A stretch of DNA of 10,684 nucleotides. Source: Dictyocoela muelleri (lineage: Eukaryota > Microsporidia). Below, piece after piece: positions 7,214-10,684 of the stretch (its first letter is position 1; the number at the start of each line of letters is the position of its first letter). The notes beneath the pieces were generated by a model. It saw only the letters and a list, made by a program, of their open reading frames with translations. It searched no databases and was not told where the DNA came from. Made by a program: the position numbers and the translations under genes. The stretch covers positions 1 to 10,684 of the forward strand of contig SDVU01000766.1 in NCBI GenBank assembly GCA_016256075.1, read 5' to 3'.

Positions 7214-8094
7214 ATGAGCGGGGGAGGTAACGACACAAAAGACGTTGAGAATGAAATTATGCGATTACATGAGAAATTTGGTCACAGAAAGACTATAACG
7301 AATATTCTAAGAGATAATAATATAAATATTCCGTTTGAAAAATTGAATTATATTCTAAATAAATGTGAGACATGTTTAATGAAAGATAAACAATATGTCA
7401 AGAATTCGAATTATGTTAGAACGTCTAAACCAAGAGAAATGGTAGCTTTTGATTTGATGGAAGTTGATCGTGGTAAACATATAATCGTAGGAATCGATTA
7501 TTTCTGCAGATTTCGATTTTCAATGAGTATAGGTTCTAAGAAAGCTAGTGAAGTTTTGAAATTTATTAAGAATGTTTTTTCGATATTCAAATTTGAGAAA
7601 ATGATTGTTGATAATGGTTGTGAATTTCAGAATAAATATCTCAAAGAATGGGCACGAAATAACAATGATGAGCTTTTTTATAGCATTCCATACAATCACC
7701 AGAGCAACGGTAGAGTTGAGAGATTCAACAGAACGATCAGGGATGGCTTAAAGCGAATGAAAAGACCACTATGTGTAAAACTCAAACAAATAATTAAGAA
7801 TTATAATGAAAACATGATAAGAAGAGCAACTGGTCTAACACCTCAACAAACTCTATTAGAAGAAAACAAGGAAAAGATATTATCGCGAACTGAAAATTAT
7901 GAAAAAGAATTTAAATCTAGAAAATTGCGATAATTTGAATTAGATGAAAGTGTTATTATTAAAAATGAAAATAAAAAATCGAAAATGGATAATGAATTTC
8001 ATAGGAAAGGAATTGTGATTAATAAGCAAGGATCTGATACATATGAAGTGAAATGTGAAGACAGTAAAACTCTAATTAGAAAAGAAGTCAATTA
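7214..8094 (+). pseudogene. Integrase region of the LTR fossil
   Basis: Encodes the DDE integrase that would insert the cDNA. An N-terminal HHCC zinc-binding domain is visible, with His codons at 7268 and 7283 and a CETC pair at 7364-7375. The catalytic core shows Asp at 7451-7453 (AFDLM), Asp at 7610-7612 (VDNGCEF) and Glu at 7718-7720 (VERFNR), a D-D(35)E spacing typical of retroviral-type integrases. The NHQSNGRVERFNRT block just before the Glu is well conserved in the family. Coding-like sequence rich in Lys and Asn continues to about 8094 as the C-terminal region; no chromodomain is evident. A short purine run (GGGGAA, 8107-8111) just before the 3' LTR is a weak polypurine-tract candidate. 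Part of a broken element. Confidence 0.9.
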
Positions 8095-8111
8095 AAGAGT
8101 TGGCCGGGGAA

Positions 8112-8320
8112 TGTTGTATGTAACAAGGGTGTTACACACATATGATAGGTCATCTTATAAAACAAACACATATGATATGTGTTATAATGTTTTAGATATA
8201 TGAAACATAAAGGTTTCATATTATCTATAAAAGAAATCGTTTTTAAATAAACATGTGTTTTCAAAATTATTCCTTTTAATTTCTTGCGGCATCTGGTGCC
8301 AACCCAGGGAGAACCAACCA
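8112..8320 (+). repeat. 3' long terminal repeat
   Basis: Matches the 5' repeat over its full length, including both hairpins. It ends ...CCAACCCAGGGAGAACCAACCA. Identity with the 5' copy stops at ACCAACC (8319); taking one more base gives the canonical CA end. A TGGTGCCAACCCAGGG string inside resembles a tRNA primer-binding site. A spurious antisense open frame covers this repeat and is ignored. Confidence 0.9.
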
Positions 8321-8371
8321 TCTATATAAATTTTCACAAGGGTTTTAATTATTATTTTTTATTTGTTCTTC

Positions 8372-8403
8372 TATCGCAAAACGGCCATGCCTGCTTTGCG
8401 ATA
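8372..8403. repeat. 9-bp-stem hairpin
   Basis: TATCGCAAA (8372-8380) and TTTGCGATA (8395-8403) are perfect reverse complements around a 14-nt G+C-richer loop. It lies just beyond the SINE-like homology. No run of T follows on either strand that would suggest a terminator. Confidence 0.6.
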
Positions 8404-8572
8404 AAACCCCGAACACAATATATAAAAATATATATTATAGTTTTTAACCGCAAATACACATTCTATCATTATTTATAAAAGATAAACGCCGGTGGGATTC
8501 GAAAAAAAAATAAATTTTGCTTTAATTATTCTTAAATTTAAGAGTGTAACCCAATGAGATATATAGCTCGCA
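8372..8572 (-). mobile_element. Diverged SINE-related copy, minus strand
   Basis: Read on the minus strand, this stretch follows the SINE at 571 and 10571 block by block. It has an ATCTCATTGGGTTACACTC A-box-like region, then TTCGAATCCC (B-box half, plus-strand 8494-8503), then ATAAATAATGATAGAATG, then TTTGCGGTTAAAAACTAT. The order and spacing match copy 1. The B box has lost its leading GG to a run of T, so the promoter is probably dead. Beyond about 8420 the sequence differs from copy 1 and includes a 9-bp hairpin (TATCGCAAA/TTTGCGATA, 8372-8403). The copy is therefore chimeric, truncated or of another subfamily. The lower boundary is uncertain. Confidence 0.7.
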
Positions 8573-9037
8573 AATAATAGTGTTAATAAAAAAGCAATAA
8601 AAGTATTTTATCCATATTTGCCAAATCCGGATTAAAAAATTCGCGCAAATTTGAAAATTGCGAATTTGGAAAAAATAAAAAAACAATTTATTAATTGATC
8701 TAAAAAATTTAAACTCTATTTAATTTGGATTTGCTCAACAATCTCTAATTTATACGAATAGTGACTCTAAAATTCTTAGCCAATAATTGCATTTATTTGT
8801 TTTTAATAGCCCTTTTCTATTTTAAACAATTATTATTTAATTTTTTTTCTTCAAAATACGGTCATATTCCTCAAAATTAGATAAAATACAGATTTAAAAA
8901 ACCACGGCTAATTTGAGAAAATGGAAATTGTGGTATAAAAAAATTTAATAACCTTTTTTATTAATTTTCTTGTAAAAATTAAACATCCTTTGATCTAATT
9001 TAATTTGCTTACTACAATTGAATCTATAAAGTTTGAT
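8573..9037. other. A+T-rich unassigned sequence with possible internal duplication
   Basis: No gene is visible. The stretch at 8620-8753 and that at 8886-9029 look like diverged copies of each other. Both run through ATTTAAAAAA-like, AATTTGAAAA-like, TTATTAATT and TCTAATTTAATTTG-like blocks in the same order. In the first copy CCAAAT and ATTCGC pair with GCGAATTTGG (8660-8669). With this base composition some of the similarity may be chance. Confidence 0.35.
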
Positions 9038-9289
9038 TTATCTTAAAAATTCCAGGTCTTCTAATTTCCATTTTTCTTTGTCTTTCAAATAAGCTTTGAT
9101 TATATTTAATGATTCTTTAAACTTATTTTCAGAAATAGAGCGGTTGTTATTAGAAGGTATTGATCCGCAATCAATATAGAAATTGTTATAATTTTCACTT
9201 CAATTCTCTTCTTTATTAGAAATTCTCTTTTTAAATTTCTCTATGATAACTTCATACCTAGAATACCTAATTTTTGATCTGGTGCGACT
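9038..9289 (-). pseudogene. Possible exon or gene remnant, unrecognised protein
   Basis: On the minus strand a frame runs from about 9289 to a TAA at 9040-9038 (84 codons including the stop) and is broken by one internal in-frame stop. Its composition is more protein-like than the neighbouring A+T-rich noise: a basic N-terminal part (SRTRSKIRYSRYEVIIEKF), a middle with FYIDCGSIPSNNN, and a charged helical-looking C-terminus ending in KEKWKLEDLEFLR. Upstream, minus-strand CTTTATTTTAG and GTTTAG strings follow a T-rich tract and could be a 3' splice site, as for a last exon. There is no ATG. I do not recognise the protein. With such high A+T, a frame of this size broken once could still be chance. 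Confidence 0.28.
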
Positions 9290-9680
9290 CTAAACGCTAA
9301 AATAAAGATACATTTTTTTTTTACTTCCCGCTCTTAATGATACGCAAAGAAAAAAAAACAAAATTGTCTAATTAAATATTTAATTAAAAAAATTATATAA
9401 TTATTTAATTATTGAATGAATAAAAGTTTTAGAAACACATTATTTAAATTTCTCATAAACATGTAGCAGAGTATATATTTATTCATCAAATATTTTACTC
9501 TTTGGTGTCCAAATATTTCTTTTTTAACACCTGACCTGCAACCTTATATTGTATTAATATGAACATTATTTTTATAGTTTACAAACTTTATCGAATGATT
9601 AATTGTGCTATGTAGGAAAATGTTCGGCAAGCTTGGAATAAACTCGCAGCTTATCATTATATATAGTTCTATTTCCATTC
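9290..9680. other. A+T-rich unassigned sequence
   Basis: No gene, RNA gene or mobile element is recognised. A few short minus-strand frames (about 15-35 codons, around 9490-9650) look mildly protein-like but are too short to support. Confidence 0.4.
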
Positions 9681-9769
9681 AATAACTTCTTTAAAAACTC
9701 AATACCTTCTTTAAAAACTCTATTAACTTCTTTAAAAACTCTATAACTTCTTTAAAAACTCAAAAACTC
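9681..9769. repeat. 20-bp tandem repeat, four and a half units
   Basis: Units of AATAACTTCTTTAAAAACTC type lie at 9681-9700, 9701-9720, 9721-9741 and 9742-9761, followed by a partial AAAAACTC. The 12-bp core CTTCTTTAAAAA is identical in all four, so the array is recent or conserved. No function can be inferred. Confidence 0.85.
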
Positions 9770-10081
9770 AACACTTTTTTCGTTTTTGACAATTTTTTAG
9801 AATAATTATTCGGCAATCAGACCTCTCGACTGCTATTCAATCCAGATACCTTAACATGATGTCCTTTTTGTTTTTTCTTTAACATAATTTCGATTGTCTT
9901 GGAAACAATCATATTGATACACGAAATAGGAACGAAATTAGTATAAGATTTTTACAAAATTTTTTAGGGATTTTTAGAATCCTATAAACTACATATATAT
10001 CTAAATAGTCCCGACTCTCTAACTCACATATTTACGCACCGGCAAGTTATATAAATTAATATAATTTTCGGTTCTGTCTTT
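9770..10081. other. Unassigned sequence with a short minus-strand open segment
   Basis: A minus-strand open stretch from 9951 to 9820 (44 codons) encodes a lysine-rich peptide including MIVSKTIEIMLKKKQKGHH. It is in the same orientation as the coding-like segment at 9038-9289 and could be an upstream exon, but its length is within chance for this base composition. The rest is A+T-rich with no recognised feature. Confidence 0.35.
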
Positions 10082-10393
10082 CCTTAATGACCCCCCCTCT
10101 ATAAAAAATATTGAAAACACGCGAATATGGCATTAAAGAATAATAATAAATTTTTTTTTGATATGATATTTTATATATATATTGTAGAAATCAGTTTTTA
10201 TTATAAGTCTCTATTACCAATTTTAATAAATTTCGGGTAAAGACTGAAATTTACTAAAATTGGTAATATAAGCTTATAATAAAAACTGATTTCTACAATA
10301 TATATAAAAGATAATATCAAAAAAAATTATTATCATTCTTGAATGTCATATTCCGTAGTTTTAGATATTTTTTTCAAAGGGGGGTCTCTAAGG
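10082..10393. mobile_element. Second snap-back palindromic MITE
   Basis: A 312-bp near-perfect palindrome. The left arm begins CCTTAATGACCCCCCC (10082). The right arm ends GGGGGGTCTCTAAGG (10393), which read inward is CCTTAGAGACCCCCC. The arms match through ATTGTAGAAATCAGTTTTTA and other blocks up to an 11-nt loop (10235-10245), with scattered mismatches. It has no coding capacity and would need transposase in trans. No target-site duplication was identified. The ends share a TTAGAGACCCCCC-type motif with the palindrome at 1154-2107, but the internal sequences differ. Confidence 0.85.
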
Positions 10394-10570
10394 TAAGGCC
10401 ATAACCTAACATTCCTATTAAAATTTATGTTGCTTGTAAAAGGTGTTTTGAAAAAATATGAGTTCTTTTTACTGCAAGTTTTCCACAAACATTTGACCAT
10501 ATAACTTTTTCTGCAATACCAAACTGCACACTAGCCATAGTTAACTATTCTCTGTTAAATAATCTATTTA
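10394..10570. other. Unassigned spacer
   Basis: A stretch of less than 200 bp between the second palindrome and the second SINE copy. It is slightly less A+T-extreme than its surroundings. No feature is recognised. Confidence 0.5.
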
Positions 10571-10684
10571 GAAGCCAGATAGCTCAGTGGTTAACACTCT
10601 TGAATGCAAAATTTAAGTATCGTGGTTCGAATCCCGCTGACGTCACTATTTAATAAATAATGAGGGAATGACATTAAGCGGTCA
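10571..10684 (+). mobile_element. tRNA-derived SINE, copy 2, cut by the window end
   Basis: Matches the first 113 bp of the SINE at 571, from the tRNA-like head (GCCAGATAGCTCAGTGG) through GGTTCGAATCC and AATAAATAATGAGGGAATG to ATTAAGCGGTCA, where the window stops. The A box (10580-10590) and B box (10624-10634) are both intact and closer to a real tRNA than in copy 1 (GCTCAGTGG rather than GCTCAATGG). The sequence upstream differs from that of copy 1, confirming independent insertion. The body and 3' duplication lie outside the window. Confidence 0.88.
10580..10634 (+). promoter_or_regulatory. Internal RNA polymerase III promoter of SINE copy 2
   Basis: A box TAGCTCAGTGG at 10580-10590 and perfect B box GGTTCGAATCC at 10624-10634, spaced as in a tRNA gene. 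Confidence 0.75.

Larger units (their letters stand above)
4639..8320 (+). mobile_element. Ty3/gypsy-type LTR retrotransposon, fossil
   Basis: A nearly full-length LTR retrotransposon about 3.7 kb long. It has terminal repeats of about 209 bp and, in order, gag with a CCHC zinc knuckle, an aspartic protease, reverse transcriptase, RNase H and integrase. Integrase after RNase H plus a YIDD-type polymerase motif places it in Ty3/gypsy (Metaviridae) and not Ty1/copia. No envelope-like gene is seen. The coding part is broken, with roughly half a dozen interruptions, so I treat it as a fossil. The two terminal repeats differ at about 17 positions plus one single-base gap over about 209 bp (roughly 8%), indicating a moderately old insertion. 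A clear target-site duplication was not found: the flanks share only ATC (4634-4636 and 8320-8322). Confidence 0.92.

Noticed and set aside
8088-8478. Open frames across the 3' LTR and its flank on both strands
   Set aside because: They cover the LTR, which is repeated at 4639-4847, and then the minus-strand SINE remnant; neither encodes a recognisable protein.

Overview
This is a strongly A+T-rich eukaryotic window made almost entirely of repetitive DNA. I see no intact host gene. The organism is probably an invertebrate animal or another repeat-loaded eukaryote. The evidence is the mix of element types (tRNA-derived SINEs, hAT-type and palindromic DNA elements, a piggyBac-like inverted-repeat element, a Ty3/gypsy LTR retrotransposon), A+T-dominated coding remnants and many homopolymer runs. 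I cannot name a species.

Layout: 1-555 is A+T-rich sequence with a short G-rich tandem repeat (about 247-350). A tRNA-derived SINE lies at 571-1026, flanked by a perfect 15-bp direct repeat. A long snap-back palindrome spans 1154-2107, and its left arm is split by a 617-bp non-autonomous hAT element (1216-1832) with a perfect 8-bp target duplication. A 2.1-kb inverted-repeat element fills about 2276-4375. Its arms are built from a degenerate minisatellite (AACCCTTATTTTTT-like on one side, its complement on the other), giving a giant hairpin with no coding capacity. A Ty3/gypsy-type LTR retrotransposon fossil occupies 4639-8320, with about 209-bp terminal repeats and recognisable gag, protease, reverse transcriptase, RNase H and integrase regions. 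A third, diverged SINE-related copy lies on the minus strand at about 8372-8572. From 8573 to 10081 the sequence is mostly unassigned, with a possible diverged duplication, weak minus-strand coding-like segments (best at 9038-9289) and a 20-bp tandem repeat. A second snap-back palindrome is at 10082-10393, and a second plus-strand SINE copy starts at 10571 and is cut by the window end.

The elements form a readable history. The hAT element inserted into the first palindrome, whose opposite arm still shows the pre-insertion sequence. The two palindromes share a TTAGAGACCCCCC-type motif near their ends and may be related. None of the DNA elements carries a transposase, so all would depend on proteins from elsewhere in the genome. 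The most unusual object is the 2.1-kb minisatellite-armed inverted repeat with a TTAA-CCC left end.
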